Shown: positions 1-9,389, counted from the stretch's first letter. The stretch: DNA of 64,000 nucleotides from Agrobacterium salinitolerans (GCF_002008225.1 NZ_MRDH01000037.1:351113-415112), one strand, 5' to 3'. Numbers and translations are program-made. The notes: generated from the letters alone by a model not told the origin.

Positions 1-850
1 GGCCGCGCGCATCGAGATGCACGACATAAAGCGGCTCCCCCGTCGCGACACCGATACCACGGCGCTGGCCGATCGTATAATGCACGATACCATCGTGGCG
101 GCCGAGCACACGGCCGTCGAGATGAACGATATCGCCCGCCAATGCCGCATTCGGCTTCAGCTTGTTGATGATATCGGTATATTTGCCCTGCGGCACGAAA
201 CAGATGTCCTGGCTGTCGGCCTTCTTGGCGACGACAAGCCCCATCTCTTCCGCCAGCGCCCGTGTTTCGGCCTTGGAGAGGCCGCCGAGCGGAAAGCGCA
301 GATAATCGATCTGCTCCTGCGTGGTTGCAAACAGGAACCAGCTCTGGTCACGGTCGCTGTCGATCGGCCGATAGAGCGCACGCCGCCCCGGCTGGCCGGC
401 AACGGGATTGGGGCGCGATCGAATGTAATGACCGGTCGCCAGCGCATCGGCGCCCAGTTCCTGCGCGGTGGCGAGCAGATCGGCGAATTTTACCGTCTGG
501 TTGCAGGCCACGCAGGGGATCGGCGTTTCGCCCATCGCATAGGCTTCGGCAAAGGGGTTGATGACGGTTTCGCGGAACCGCGCTTCGTAATCCAGCACGT
601 AGTGGGGAATGCCGAGCGTTTCGCAGACCCGGCGCGCATCGTCGATATCCTGCCCGGCGCAACAGGAGCCGGCGCGGTGCACAGCGGCACCGTGGTCGTA
701 AAGCTGGAGAGTTATGCCGAGGACATCATAGCCCTCACGCTTGAGGATACCGGCCACCACAGAAGAATCGACGCCACCGGACATGGCGACAACGATCCGG
801 GTATCTTCCGGCCTCTTGTCAAAATCGAGCGTATTCACGTTTTTTCCCAT
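1..850 (-). CDS. mnmA: tRNA-specific 2-thiouridylase MnmA (3' part outside window)
   Basis: MnmA transfers sulfur to C2 of the wobble uridine (U34) of the tRNAs for Lys, Glu and Gln, using ATP to adenylate the base. Reading from the ATG at 850, residues about 16-26 form the PP-loop [11 protein letters not shown] that binds ATP. A CC pair (AGSCCAGQD) lies near residue 57, and the [10 protein letters not shown] segment near residue 105 carries a catalytic cysteine. The frame stays open to base 1, so about 283 of an expected roughly 370-400 codons are present and the C-terminal part, which should hold the second catalytic cysteine, is missing. An in-frame GTG a few codons in is an alternative start. 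It stands alone on the minus strand, with opgC ending upstream of it in the same direction. Confidence 0.93.
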   Translation of the reverse strand, partial: MGKNVNTLDFDKRPEDTRIVVAMSGGVDSSVVAGILKREGYDVLGITLQLYDHGAAVHRAGSCCAGQDIDDARRVCETLGIPHYVLDYEARFRETVINPFAEAYAMGETPIPCVACNQTVKFADLLATAQELGADALATGHYIRSRPNPVAGQPGRRALYRPIDSDRDQSWFLFATTQEQIDYLRFPLGGLSKAETRALAEEMGLVVAKKADSQDICFVPQGKYTDIINKLKPNAALAGDIVHLDGRVLGRHDGIVHYTIGQRRGIGVATGEPLYVVHLDARG

Positions 851-992
851 CGTCAGTCATAACGGGGGTAAAGGCCCCGCCGCCTGTCGGTCATCCGTCG
901 GGAGAAACCTGGCCATTCGTTGGCCGTCCTGTCTCATCATCCTGCGGATTTAAGGGCTGCATATAGAAAGGAATGGCCGCGCACGCAAGTAT

Positions 993-1010
993 GGGGCGGA
1001 AAACCGCCCC
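993..1010 (-). terminator. GC-rich hairpin downstream of opgC
   Basis: A perfect 7-bp stem, GGGGCGG with CCGCCCC around a 4-nt loop, lies about 35 nt past the opgC stop. No U-tract follows on the minus strand, so it may slow transcription or protect an RNA end rather than act as a classical terminator. Confidence 0.4.
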
Positions 1011-1044
1011 GCAAAGCCGTCAGATTCGGGCTGGGACCCGGCCC

Positions 1045-2235
1045 TCAGGCGCCAGCCGTCTTCTGGCCGCTGCTGCCGAACCACTTGTCGCGCTCCCGCC
1101 ACAGGGCTGGCAAGGCCAGCAATCCAATCGCCGTGACGGCGATCAGCGTCTTGTTGAGCTGCGACAGTTCTGCCGTGCGGCCGTCGAGATAATAGACGCC
1201 GTAGACGATCGCCACATGCCAGACATAGACCTGCAGCGAATGGCGGCCGAGCAATTGCAGGAACTTCAGCGACAGCACCCAGATGACGCCTTCGGCGATG
1301 GAACGCACGAGCGGACGGTGGTGCTTCGGACCGGCAATCACCAGCCAGGTCAAGCCGACGCCAACGGCGAGGAAGTTGATGAGATAGACCGGGCCGAAAT
1401 CGGCGCGGATTTCCATGGTAGAGAATTTGCCCATCATGAAATCCGGCATCAGGCCCCAGGCAGTGGCGATGCGCAGCGGCATGAAGAACAGGCAGATGGC
1501 GAGCGCCGCTTTCGGCAACCATGTACGCTCAGGCGAGAAGATCGCCTTCCACGGAATGCGGTTCTGCGCCGTCATCGCGCCCATTACCAGCGCCGAATAG
1601 AATACCAGCTGCCAGCCGAGCAGGTTGAAGCTGACACGGATACCTTGCTCATCCGCCCCCTTGACGAGTTCGTTGAGCGGGGTCGTCACAATTTGCTGCA
1701 GGCCAAGCTGGCCCGCCATCCAGACCAGCAGGGAGCCGGCCATGACATAGGCCCACTTACCATCCAGACAAAGCTTCACCAGCACCGGCGCAAAGATCAT
1801 GTAGACGATATATTGCGGCAGAATATCCATGAAGGTCGGCTGGAAGAGGAATGTCGCAATCGCCGCGAGACGCAGCGGATCGTCGAACGACGTCATGCCA
1901 AGCCAGTTGTACCAGATATAAGGCGCATGCGGGATGACCATGCGGAAAAACAGCACGGCGATGACAAGGCCCATGGCATAACGATAAAGCTCCATCGCGC
2001 GGTTCCAGATCATCTGTTTGCCGGCGTCATAGCCATATTTCATCATCTTGCGCGCATAAACCATGCCGATCAGCAGGCCGGACAGGAACACGAAACCCTG
2101 CGCGTCCTCGACAAAAGCAAACTGCCGGTGATTGATTTCCACCAGCCAGAAGCCGCCGGCAAACACCAGATGGTTGATCAGCATGAAGACGAGGAAGTAA
2201 CCACGCATCCCGTCGATCAGGTCAAAGCGTTTCAT
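1045..2235 (-). CDS. opgC: OpgC-family membrane succinyltransferase
   Basis: This is a 396-residue integral membrane protein of the OpgC family, related to acyltransferase 3 proteins. These add succinyl groups to osmoregulated periplasmic glucans, which in Agrobacterium are cyclic beta-1,2-glucans. The start MKRFDLIDGMRGYFLVFM and the following hydrophobic segments match the family opening. About ten membrane-spanning stretches follow, and LGRHSLQVYVWH near residue 335 is a conserved late motif. I chose the ATG at 2235 because a GGAGAG ribosome site lies 8 nt before it. An ATG 11 codons earlier lacks one. The gene is monocistronic. Substrate assignment is by family, not shown by the sequence itself. 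Confidence 0.88.
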   Translation of the reverse strand: MKRFDLIDGMRGYFLVFMLINHLVFAGGFWLVEINHRQFAFVEDAQGFVFLSGLLIGMVYARKMMKYGYDAGKQMIWNRAMELYRYAMGLVIAVLFFRMVIPHAPYIWYNWLGMTSFDDPLRLAAIATFLFQPTFMDILPQYIVYMIFAPVLVKLCLDGKWAYVMAGSLLVWMAGQLGLQQIVTTPLNELVKGADEQGIRVSFNLLGWQLVFYSALVMGAMTAQNRIPWKAIFSPERTWLPKAALAICLFFMPLRIATAWGLMPDFMMGKFSTMEIRADFGPVYLINFLAVGVGLTWLVIAGPKHHRPLVRSIAEGVIWVLSLKFLQLLGRHSLQVYVWHVAIVYGVYYLDGRTAELSQLNKTLIAVTAIGLLALPALWRERDKWFGSSGQKTAGA

Positions 2236-2650
2236 CTCGATAGCTCTCCGTTCTCGCAGGGCCTGCATTGCCCGGCCATCCAGCCCGGCTTGGGAGGGGC
2301 CGGGTATGGATTGTCAACGCTGTTTCGCGCCTCAGGTTCCCTTTCCAAAGCGGTGTAGAACCCGCGCGAAAAGTCACATCGATGTGTGTGCCCTGTGGTT
2401 AGGACGCCGGGACTGAATGCCGGATGAATGAAAAAAGGCAATTGCGTGAAGCGGAAGAGCCATGCGCGGGTAACATGTCGCGACAAACAGGGCTAAAAAC
2501 GTTGCATAGCAGGACGAAGCGGAATTCACCGCCGATGGCCGCGGGAGATATCACCCGTTAGATTTATCAGTCGTTTTTTTGACCGCATCTTTTTGTCCCT
2601 TAGCCGAGCGAGCGTCGGCGTGACCATGTTTTCCGCGAGCGTGACGAGCA
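2236..2650. other. Intergenic region between opgC and the Tim44-like gene
   Basis: About 415 nt that should hold the opgC promoter. The minus-strand open frame across 2232-2486 is an upstream extension out of frame with opgC and has no recognisable protein. I see no RNA gene here. Confidence 0.5.
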
Positions 2651-2683
2651 AAGGCCCGGCGGTAACGAGAACCGCCGGGCCTT
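2651..2683 (-). terminator. Rho-independent-type hairpin after the Tim44-like gene
   Basis: A perfect 13-bp inverted repeat, AAGGCCCGGCGGT with ACCGCCGGGCCTT around a 7-nt loop, starts 25 nt past the stop codon at 2709. Confidence 0.8.
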
Positions 2684-2708
2684 GATTTGTTAAATAAGCT
2701 ACGATTCG

Positions 2709-3797
2709 TCAGGCGGCCGCCTGAATAGCGGCGACCTGCCAGTTATCGTTTCCGGGGCGGCGGACGAAGGTCCACATTTCCACCGCCTCAGAAGGCTGGT
2801 GCTCGTCACCTTCGATCACCTTGCCGGAGGTACGGTCGCGCATCACGTCGATGGCGGAGTAGCGCATAGCCACCGTTGCATAATCCTGGCCCTCTTCGTG
2901 CCATGCTTCGGCAACATCGCCCTGTAGCAGCGTCACATCGCGCACGTCGTTTTTCACGCCGCTGGTCGCGTTGTCGCTCAGTTCGTCGGCGAGATACGAC
3001 ATGGCTTCCGGCGTCGTCAGCTTGCGCAATGTGCCATAATCCTCGGCGGCATAGGCGGCCTGCACGTCTTCCAGCATTTTCTGGAAAGTTTCGAGATCGC
3101 CCTGGGTAATGCCGATTTCATCGCCTTCCGACATGGCATTGGCATGAGGCGCGGGGGCATGAGGCGCAGGCTTTGCCGTTGCGGCATTGGCGGCCACGCC
3201 GCCCGCAGCGCCGGCCAGCGCGCCGATCTTCGGAATCTTGAAGGAGGATGCAGCAGAACCCGGCTGCGAACCGCCATTATAGGAAGAACCGGAATGATCC
3301 CTACGCTGCGAGGCACCGGCCGCGCCGTAAGCGGGCTGGCCCTGACGGCGCGAGGCGAAGAAACGCATGGCGAGCATCACCAGAAGGCCGATCAGAGCCA
3401 CCTGCAACAGCATACCGAAGAAACCGGCCATGCCGCCAAAACCGCCGCCCAGCAGCATTCCGAACAGACCGCCCATCAAGAGGCCGCCCATCAAACCACC
3501 CATCATGCCGCCGAACAAGCCGCGGCTCTGCTGCGGCGCCTGCGCGCCGGGACGGGCCGGCTGAGCAGCGCTCGGCGCTGCCTGATTGGTATTGGGAGTC
3601 ATGCTGCGGTTTATCGGCGCGGTCTGGCCGGGTGCCGTGCTGGTCGAAGGCGGAGCGGAATAGGTCCGCGTGCCGCGGCTGCCGAAACCGCCGCTGGCGC
3701 GACGCGCTTCCGCCATATCAACCGCCACGAAAGACACCGCGATACCAAGCGCGGCGACTGCGAACAAACCCTTGAAGCGCCGAAAGGCAGCAAACAT
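2709..3797 (-). CDS. Tim44-like domain protein, membrane anchored
   Basis: A 362-residue protein with three parts. An N-terminal signal or anchor (residues about 8-30, ending near VDMAEARR) is followed by a low-complexity Gly/Met/Leu segment at about 90-150 containing a strongly hydrophobic stretch, and then a C-terminal Tim44-like (TimA/MRPL45-type) domain from about 225. That domain includes GDLETFQKMLEDVQAAY and ends DNWQVAAIQAAA. Mitochondrial Tim44 tethers chaperones to the import channel. The bacterial role is not settled, though envelope association is likely. The ATG at 3797 was chosen because AGGAGATAACG precedes it directly. The longer frame starting 19 codons earlier has no ribosome site. 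It is monocistronic with its own terminator. Confidence 0.82.
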   Translation of the reverse strand: MFAAFRRFKGLFAVAALGIAVSFVAVDMAEARRASGGFGSRGTRTYSAPPSTSTAPGQTAPINRSMTPNTNQAAPSAAQPARPGAQAPQQSRGLFGGMMGGLMGGLLMGGLFGMLLGGGFGGMAGFFGMLLQVALIGLLVMLAMRFFASRRQGQPAYGAAGASQRRDHSGSSYNGGSQPGSAASSFKIPKIGALAGAAGGVAANAATAKPAPHAPAPHANAMSEGDEIGITQGDLETFQKMLEDVQAAYAAEDYGTLRKLTTPEAMSYLADELSDNATSGVKNDVRDVTLLQGDVAEAWHEEGQDYATVAMRYSAIDVMRDRTSGKVIEGDEHQPSEAVEMWTFVRRPGNDNWQVAAIQAAA

Positions 3798-3962
3798 CGT
3801 TATCTCCTGTTGGCCGCCCTCCCATGAGCGGCATGTCAGCAGGCGATATAGCAACTCATGATCATCATTTTTAGAGCAGTTACCTTAAATTTTTCGTGAT
3901 ATGCAACCAATGCGATAGTCACATATATTCTGCGACGAAAGAGACACTGGATAAACGAAAAA

Positions 3963-3990
3963 CCCGGCACAGGGTCTCCCCTGCGCCGGG
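3963..3990 (-). terminator. serA terminator
   Basis: A 12-bp stem (CCCGGCACAGGG against CCCTGCGCCGGG, one G-U pair) around TCTC, followed on the minus strand by TTTTT. It begins about 30 nt after the serA stop. Confidence 0.85.
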
Positions 3991-4018
3991 CCTTATTGTC
4001 CCCTTGGGAGGAACGATA

Positions 4019-5614
4019 TCAGTCGACGTTGAAGGTCAGCGGCTTGACCTGGCGGATCGCCGGGTTGGCGCGCAGCTTGTCGAGCACGGTTTCGGAAACC
4101 GGACCGTCGACATAAAGCAGCGCGATGGCGTCGCCGGCTTCCTTTTCACGGCCGAGCTGGAAGTTGGCGATGTTGACGCCAGCTTCGCCGAGCGTGGTAC
4201 CCATGAAGCCGATCATGCCGGGAACGTCGGTATTGGTGATGTAGATCATGTGCGATCCGACATCCGCATCCATATTGATGTTCTTGATCTGGATGAAGCG
4301 CGGCTTGCCATCCGAGAAGACCGTGCCGGCAACCGAGCGGATCTGGTTTTCCGTCTTGACCGTCAGCTTGATATAGCCGTCATAAACGCCGGTCTTGTCG
4401 CGCTTGACCTCGGAAAGGATGATACCCTTTTCCTTGATCATCACCGGAGCCGAAACCATGTTCACATCCGCAACCTGGCTGCGGATCAGGCCGGCCAGCA
4501 GGGCACTGGTCAGTGCCTTGGTGTTCATGTTGGCGGTTGCGCCATCATAAAGGATTTCGATTTCCTTGGTGGCGCTTTCCTGCACCTGGCCGACAAAGGA
4601 GCCGAGAACATCCGCCAGACGGATGAAGGGCTTCAGGCGCGGCGCTTCCTCAGCCGTGATCGACGGCATGTTGATGGCGTTGGAAACCGCACCCTTGACC
4701 AGATAATCCGACATCTGCTCGGCAACCTGAAGGGCGACGTTTTCCTGCGCTTCCGTGGTGGAAGCACCGAGATGCGGCGTGCAGACGACATTCGGCAGGC
4801 CGAAAAGAGGGCTCTCGGTGGCGGGCTCGACTTCGAACACGTCAAAACCGGCGCCGGCGACATGGCCGGACTTGATGGCTTCGGCAAGGGCCGCTTCATC
4901 CACAAGACCACCACGGGCGCAGTTGACGATACGCACGCCCTTTTTGGTCTTGGCGAGGTTTTCAGCGTTCAGGATGCCGCGCGTCTTGTCGGTCATCGGC
5001 ACGTGCAGGGTGATGAAATCGGCCTGGGCCAGAAGTTCGTCCAGCTCAACCTTGGTCACACCCATTTCCTGCGCGCGTTCCGGCGACAGGAAGGGGTCAT
5101 AGGCAAGAACATGCATCTTGAGGCCAAGTGCACGCGAGCAGACGATGGAGCCGATATTGCCGGCACCGATGACGCCGAGCGTCTTGCCGGTGATTTCGAC
5201 ACCCATGAACTTAGATTTTTCCCACTTTCCGGCCTGCGTGGAGCTGTCGGCTGCCGGAAGCTGGCGGGCAACTGCGAACATCAGCGCAATAGCATGTTCG
5301 GCAGTGGTGATGGAGTTGCCGAAGGGCGTGTTCATGACGATGATACCGCGGCGCGAGGCGGCCGGGATATCGACGTTATCGACGCCGATGCCGGCGCGGC
5401 CGATAACCTTGAGGTTGGTCGCGGCTTCGATCAGTTTTTCGGTCGCCTTCGTGGCCGAACGAATGGCAAGACCATCGTAATTGCCGATGATTTCAGCCAG
5501 CTTGTCCTTGTCCTTGCCGAGTTTCGGCTGGAAATCGACTTCGACGCCACGATCACGGAAAATCTGGACGGCGGTTTCCGACAGTTCGTCGGATACGAGT
5601 ACGCGAGGTGCCAT
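4019..5614 (-). CDS. serA: D-3-phosphoglycerate dehydrogenase
   Basis: SerA oxidises 3-phosphoglycerate to 3-phosphohydroxypyruvate with NAD+, the first step of serine synthesis. The 531 residues match the long form of the enzyme. They comprise an N-terminal substrate domain (MAPRVLVSDELSETAV), a Rossmann fold with VIGAGNIGS near 147, and the catalytic Arg in CARGGLVDEAAL near 233. The catalytic His lies in TPHLGAST near 282. An intervening ASB domain follows, then a C-terminal ACT domain (NTDVPGMIGFMGTTLG, about 460-475) that usually mediates serine feedback. It lies 84 nt downstream of serC on the same strand, so the two probably share a transcript controlled by the leader upstream of serC, and a strong terminator follows. 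Confidence 0.97.
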   Translation of the reverse strand: MAPRVLVSDELSETAVQIFRDRGVEVDFQPKLGKDKDKLAEIIGNYDGLAIRSATKATEKLIEAATNLKVIGRAGIGVDNVDIPAASRRGIIVMNTPFGNSITTAEHAIALMFAVARQLPAADSSTQAGKWEKSKFMGVEITGKTLGVIGAGNIGSIVCSRALGLKMHVLAYDPFLSPERAQEMGVTKVELDELLAQADFITLHVPMTDKTRGILNAENLAKTKKGVRIVNCARGGLVDEAALAEAIKSGHVAGAGFDVFEVEPATESPLFGLPNVVCTPHLGASTTEAQENVALQVAEQMSDYLVKGAVSNAINMPSITAEEAPRLKPFIRLADVLGSFVGQVQESATKEIEILYDGATANMNTKALTSALLAGLIRSQVADVNMVSAPVMIKEKGIILSEVKRDKTGVYDGYIKLTVKTENQIRSVAGTVFSDGKPRFIQIKNINMDADVGSHMIYITNTDVPGMIGFMGTTLGEAGVNIANFQLGREKEAGDAIALLYVDGPVSETVLDKLRANPAIRQVKPLTFNVD

Positions 5615-5697
5615 GGTTTACGGGCTCCTTGAAAAGCGGTGCAGTTTTGAAAGCGGGGAATATGCGGCCCTGCATCAGCGCAGGGCCGGTATCGAAA

Positions 5698-6876
5698 TCA
5701 GGCGGCAGCCTTGGAAAGTGTTGCCTTCTGCGTCTGGTAAGCCCAGGCGAGCCAGGGCATGACGGCTTCCATATCGGCCGTCTCGATGGTCGCGCCGGCC
5801 CAGATGCGCAGACCGGACGGGGCGTCGCGATAAGCACCAATATCCAGGGCGACATTTTCCTTTTCGAGCAGGGCGACTACGCCCTTGGCGAAATCGGCCT
5901 GTGCGGCGGCATCCAGCGCCTGCACCTCGGGATCGACGATCTTCAGGCAGACGGAGGTGTTGGAGCGGGTTTCCGGCTTGAGGGCCAGATTGGCGATCCA
6001 GTTATTCTTCTCGATGAAGTCGTAGATAACCTTGGCATTGGCATCGGCACGGCCGATCAGCGCCTTGAGGCCACCGAGGCTTTTCGCCCACAGCAGCGCG
6101 TCGATATAATCTTCAACGCAGAGCATGGACGGCGTGTTGATGGTTTCGCCGGTGAAGATGCCCTCGATCAGCTTGCCGCCGGAGACCATGCGGAAGATTT
6201 TCGGCAGCGGCCATGCGGGTGCGTAGTTCAAGAGACGCTCGACGGCACGGGGCGAAAGGATGATGACGCCATGGCCACCCTCGCCGCCCAAAACCTTCTG
6301 CCAGGAGAAAGTGACGACGTCGAGTTTCGTAAAATCCATGTCCTGCGCGAAGGCTGCCGAAGTGGCGTCGCAGATGGTCAGACCCTTGCGGTCGGCGGGA
6401 ATGAAATCGGCGTTGGGAACGCGAACGCCTGATGTCGTGCCGTTCCAGGTGAAGACGACGTCACGGTCGAAATCGACTTCGGCAAGGTTCGGCAGCAGGC
6501 CGTAATCGGCCTCCAATTTGCGGACGTCCTTCAGCTTCAGCTGCTTGACGACGTCAGTGACCCAGCCAGCGCCAAAGCTTTCCCAGGCGAGCATATCGAC
6601 GCCGCGTTCACCGAGCAGCGACCATAGCGCCATTTCAACGGCGCCGGTGTCGGATGCGGGAACGATACCGATGCGATAATCGGCAGGAACGTTCAGAACT
6701 TCACGGGTGAGATCAATGGCCTGCTTCAGCTTGGCTTTGCCAACCTTGGCGCGATGCGAGCGACCGAGCGGCGCATCGGAGAGAGCATCTAGCGACCAAC
6801 CGGGACGCTTCGAGCAGGGACCAGAGGAAAAATGCGTATTGCCCGGACGGACGTCCGGTTTCACGATATCTGTCAT
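5698..6876 (-). CDS. serC: Phosphoserine aminotransferase
   Basis: SerC converts 3-phosphohydroxypyruvate and glutamate to O-phosphoserine and 2-oxoglutarate with PLP, the second step of serine synthesis. The same enzyme can serve pyridoxine synthesis. It has 392 residues, the length of the alphaproteobacterial type. The N-terminal [15 protein letters not shown] segment is typical of this subgroup. The PLP lysine sits in [15 protein letters not shown] near residue 199, with [10 protein letters not shown] before it. The ATG at 6876 has GAAGGG 7-8 nt upstream. It is the first gene of the serC-serA unit and is preceded by a structured leader. Phosphoserine phosphatase is not in this window. Confidence 0.96.
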   Translation of the reverse strand: MTDIVKPDVRPGNTHFSSGPCSKRPGWSLDALSDAPLGRSHRAKVGKAKLKQAIDLTREVLNVPADYRIGIVPASDTGAVEMALWSLLGERGVDMLAWESFGAGWVTDVVKQLKLKDVRKLEADYGLLPNLAEVDFDRDVVFTWNGTTSGVRVPNADFIPADRKGLTICDATSAAFAQDMDFTKLDVVTFSWQKVLGGEGGHGVIILSPRAVERLLNYAPAWPLPKIFRMVSGGKLIEGIFTGETINTPSMLCVEDYIDALLWAKSLGGLKALIGRADANAKVIYDFIEKNNWIANLALKPETRSNTSVCLKIVDPEVQALDAAAQADFAKGVVALLEKENVALDIGAYRDAPSGLRIWAGATIETADMEAVMPWLAWAYQTQKATLSKAAA

Positions 6877-6879
6877 TTG

Positions 6880-6960
6880 ACTACCCTTCCAGATAGGCGC
6901 TCCACGTTAGGGTGGAGTGTCCTGACGCCGTTGCTATTCCTGTCGCCCATCCCAGTCAAG
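6880..6960 (-). ncRNA. serC leader RNA (cis-regulatory element)
   Basis: The minus strand just upstream of serC folds into a compact element: CTCCAC and GTGGAG (6912-6917 with 6900-6905) around a 6-nt loop. It is enclosed by GGCG/CGCC (6926-6929 with 6896-6899), ending about 6 nt before the GAAGGG ribosome site. A conserved serC leader upstream of serC-serA in alphaproteobacteria, whose last stem lies close to the ribosome site, was described from Agrobacterium and relatives (Corbino and colleagues, 2005). Position and stems fit that motif. The ligand, if any, is unknown. The 5' boundary given here is approximate. Confidence 0.75.
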
Positions 6961-7033
6961 CGGAATATGTCGCTACGCAGAAGAATCTTGGTCCATATGC
7001 GTCATGCGCCGCGTCAGGTGCCGGTAAAACAAA

Positions 7034-7062
7034 ACCGCCCGCACCCGGAGGATGCGGACGGT
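7034..7062 (-). terminator. Terminator of the outer-membrane protein gene
   Basis: A 10-nt stem with one mismatch (ACCGTCCGCA with TGCGGGCGGT on the minus strand) followed by TTTGTTTT, 27 nt past the stop codon. Confidence 0.85.
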
Positions 7063-7088
7063 CTGAAACTACCAGCAGGGCGTGACGT

Positions 7089-7934
7089 TTATTTATAAAC
7101 GGCAGGCTGCAGCGGAATATCGGCGGGCGGCATGTATTGTGCGGTATCGCAGCCGTTGAAGACATAACGGCCGCCGACGCGGACTTCGTGCGAATAAAGG
7201 CCCTTGTCACGGCCCGGACCGCCGCCATTTTCGTAAGCGAACATATCGCCCTTGTTGATGTGGCGGAAACGATAGCCGATATCGGCCTTCAGGTTACAGG
7301 TGACATCGATGGATGCGCCGGCCATCAGGGCGTAGGCGAAGCGCCATTTGCCCTTGCCGCCATGTTCGGTGGTCGGGTCGCAACCCAGGCCGTTGACGCT
7401 GCAGGATGTGTTGCGCAGCTTATCCCACTTGACGTAGGAGCCGCCGATACCGCCACCGACATAAGGCGTCACCCGCCCATAAGTGCCGAGATCGACATAG
7501 GCATTCGCCATCAGAGTATAGGCGCGAAGTGAGCTAAGGTCCTCTGAGACGCAGCGACCGGGAACGGAACCGCAGGAGCCACTCGTGGAGCCGCGGAAAT
7601 CCGACTTACCCATATAGTCAAAGGTCAAGTCGCTACGGAAATAGTTGTTGAACTGATAACCGACGCCGGCGCCAATGACATAGCTGTCCTTGATCGTCGC
7701 GGTGTCAAAATCCGCGAGATAGCCGCCGGGGCCACCCTGATAATAATGGGCGCCGCGCAGCTTGTTGAAGGAATAACCGACGTCGCCGCGCAGGTACCAG
7801 CCACTCGCCTGGGTGACGGTCACTTCGGGTGCATCGACATAAGCAGGGGCAGGCTCGGCTTGATAGAGATCGGCAGCGATGGCGCTGGTACCGGTCAGCA
7901 GGACGGCCAGAAATCCGGCCAGGGCGTTTTTCAT
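7089..7934 (-). CDS. Outer-membrane beta-barrel protein (Omp25/OmpA-like barrel)
   Basis: A 281-residue exported protein. Residues 1-22 (MKNALAGFLAVLLTGTSAIA) form a signal peptide with a likely cut before ADLYQ. The remainder alternates polar and aromatic residues, as in 8-strand porin-like barrels: GWYLRGDVGYSFNK near 45, VGYQFNNYFRSDLTFDYMG near 95 and IGYRFRHINKGDM near 225. This matches the rhizobial and Brucella outer-surface protein family (Omp25/Omp31-like), which stabilises the envelope. I prefer the ATG at 7934, with GGAGTGG about 7 nt upstream, over a GTG three codons earlier. It is monocistronic with its own terminator. The exact member cannot be named. Confidence 0.82.
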   Translation of the reverse strand: MKNALAGFLAVLLTGTSAIAADLYQAEPAPAYVDAPEVTVTQASGWYLRGDVGYSFNKLRGAHYYQGGPGGYLADFDTATIKDSYVIGAGVGYQFNNYFRSDLTFDYMGKSDFRGSTSGSCGSVPGRCVSEDLSSLRAYTLMANAYVDLGTYGRVTPYVGGGIGGSYVKWDKLRNTSCSVNGLGCDPTTEHGGKGKWRFAYALMAGASIDVTCNLKADIGYRFRHINKGDMFAYENGGGPGRDKGLYSHEVRVGGRYVFNGCDTAQYMPPADIPLQPAVYK

Positions 7935-8347
7935 GACTTCCACTCCAGAAGAGACACATGCGGTTTCGGCGTCAGATGCCAGTGAATTCTTCAGTCATGA
8001 AGATTGTCGTAAAATGGTTAAGTCCCGATTAAAATGGAAACCTGTATTACAACAATCGTTACTGAAAATGGTAAACACACTGATACGGTTTGCGCTTTCT
8101 TAACCCTAAAACGCATAGGTTAAGGAAGTGCAAAAGCTATTGCGCTGATCCGGTTATGGATGGAAGCCTTACAAAATTCGGCATCTCTCTTTGCACGGAA
8201 GGCAGACGGCCCCCTGACAAAATGGCAGCGAAAAGCCGCGCAAGGCAGAAGAGATCGTGACAAAGTTCCGCCAGGTTGGCGTGCTGAATGCGCCGGACGG
8301 CACGATGGCGGAAGCGAACCTTGGGATTGCCGGCGAGAACGCCGACC
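7935..8347. other. Intergenic region
   Basis: About 410 nt between the outer-membrane protein start and the end of the receiver-kinase gene. It is locally AT-rich near 8000-8110, which suits the promoter of the outer-membrane protein gene. Small open frames on both strands at 8160-8375 look non-coding. Confidence 0.5.
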
Positions 8348-9382
8348 CTATCTCTCGCTCCAACTCATCGTATAACGCGTACCCACCTTCCGGTCCGGGT
8401 GGGTATGTGTCTGATCGACACGGGCGCCGATGTTCTGCGCCATCGCCATGATCAGTTTCGTGCCCAACCCTGTGCCCTTCGGCGATATGTGCGGGTTCGA
8501 CCCTATCCCGTCATCTTCCACAACCAGAATGAATTGCCCATTCTCTTCAGAGAGCTTGACCCGGACGGCGCCGGTTTGATCGGGGTAGGCATATTTGAGC
8601 GCGTTGGTCAGAAGTTCTGTGATGATGACGCCAAGCGCAACGGCATGGTCCGCATTCAAATCGACCTCACACAGCGACGTTTCAACAGTGATGGAGGAAG
8701 AGCCGGGCACGGCCTGAAACAGATCACCGATGATCGAGGTCAGATAGGAATTGAGAGAGACCAGGCCCACATTCGCGGTGTTATAGAGGCTGCGGTGAAC
8801 GCCGGCGATTGCCGAAATCCTGCTCTGCGTTTCCAGCAACGCGGTTTCTGCTTCCTGCGACTTCAGGGTATTTATTTGTAGTCGGATCATGGCGGAAACC
8901 AGTGAGAGACTGTTCGCGACACGATGGTTCATCTCTTTCACCATCATTTCCGCGTGCTCTTTGGCCTTCACCAGCAAACGGTCGGCCTCCTCCTTCGTCT
9001 GGCGCAGGCGATGGTTTTCCAATGCCTGATTAATGGCTGTGAGCAGAAGCGGGAAGAAATCATCTCCGACATTCTTGATGACGTAGTCGGCGGCACCTGC
9101 CCTGAGCGCATCCATGGCGATCTGCGCCTCGTTGGACCCCGTCACATAAAGGATGGGAACACGCGCCGGTATCGTCTCGATAGCGGCGAGAAATTCCATG
9201 CCCGTCGCGGTTTGGAAATAATGGTCGAGAACGACGATATCGAACTGCCCGTTTTGAAAAAGCTCGAGTCCGGACGCCACGGAGGCGGCATGAACCACCT
9301 CCATTCCGTGGCGACCAAGAACGCGGCTCGAAAGCCGGGCCAGAGCCGGGTCGTCATCGACATATAAAACGCGCAGAGCCAT
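8348..9382 (-). CDS. Receiver-histidine kinase hybrid (REC-HisKA_2-HATPase)
   Basis: A soluble 344-residue protein with an N-terminal receiver domain (residues 1-122: phospho-acceptor Asp in FDIVVLDHYF, DDD acidic pocket near 10, late Lys in ADYVIKNVG). A HisKA_2 dimerisation domain has its phospho-His in KEMNHRVANSLSLVSAM near 150, and an HATPase follows (ELLTNALKYAYPD; VEDDGIGSNPH; GTGLGTKLI). A receiver placed ahead of a HisKA_2 kinase suggests its activity is set by phosphorylation from the neighbours. It is third in a minus-strand set: the CHASE3 kinase gene, a single-domain receiver gene, then this gene after an 8-nt gap. The output partner is not in the window. Confidence 0.87.
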   Translation of the reverse strand: MALRVLYVDDDPALARLSSRVLGRHGMEVVHAASVASGLELFQNGQFDIVVLDHYFQTATGMEFLAAIETIPARVPILYVTGSNEAQIAMDALRAGAADYVIKNVGDDFFPLLLTAINQALENHRLRQTKEEADRLLVKAKEHAEMMVKEMNHRVANSLSLVSAMIRLQINTLKSQEAETALLETQSRISAIAGVHRSLYNTANVGLVSLNSYLTSIIGDLFQAVPGSSSITVETSLCEVDLNADHAVALGVIITELLTNALKYAYPDQTGAVRVKLSEENGQFILVVEDDGIGSNPHISPKGTGLGTKLIMAMAQNIGARVDQTHTHPDRKVGTRYTMSWSER

Positions 9383-9389
9383 CGTGCCT

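Noticed and set aside
17..862. Long plus-strand open frame at the left edge
   Set aside because: It runs antisense to mnmA, whose protein shows a PP-loop and other MnmA motifs; the plus-strand translation has none.
973..2358. Plus-strand open frame of 461 codons
   Set aside because: It is the mirror of opgC; high GC content keeps the antisense frame open, and the protein is repetitive and charged without a known fold.
3400..3700. Possible tandem repeats or a CRISPR-like array in the Tim44-like gene
   Set aside because: The repetition is codon-level Gly/Met/Pro richness within one reading frame, without regular spacers.
3896..5632. Plus-strand open frame of 578 codons
   Set aside because: It is antisense to serA, which is unmistakable from its NAD-binding and ACT domains.
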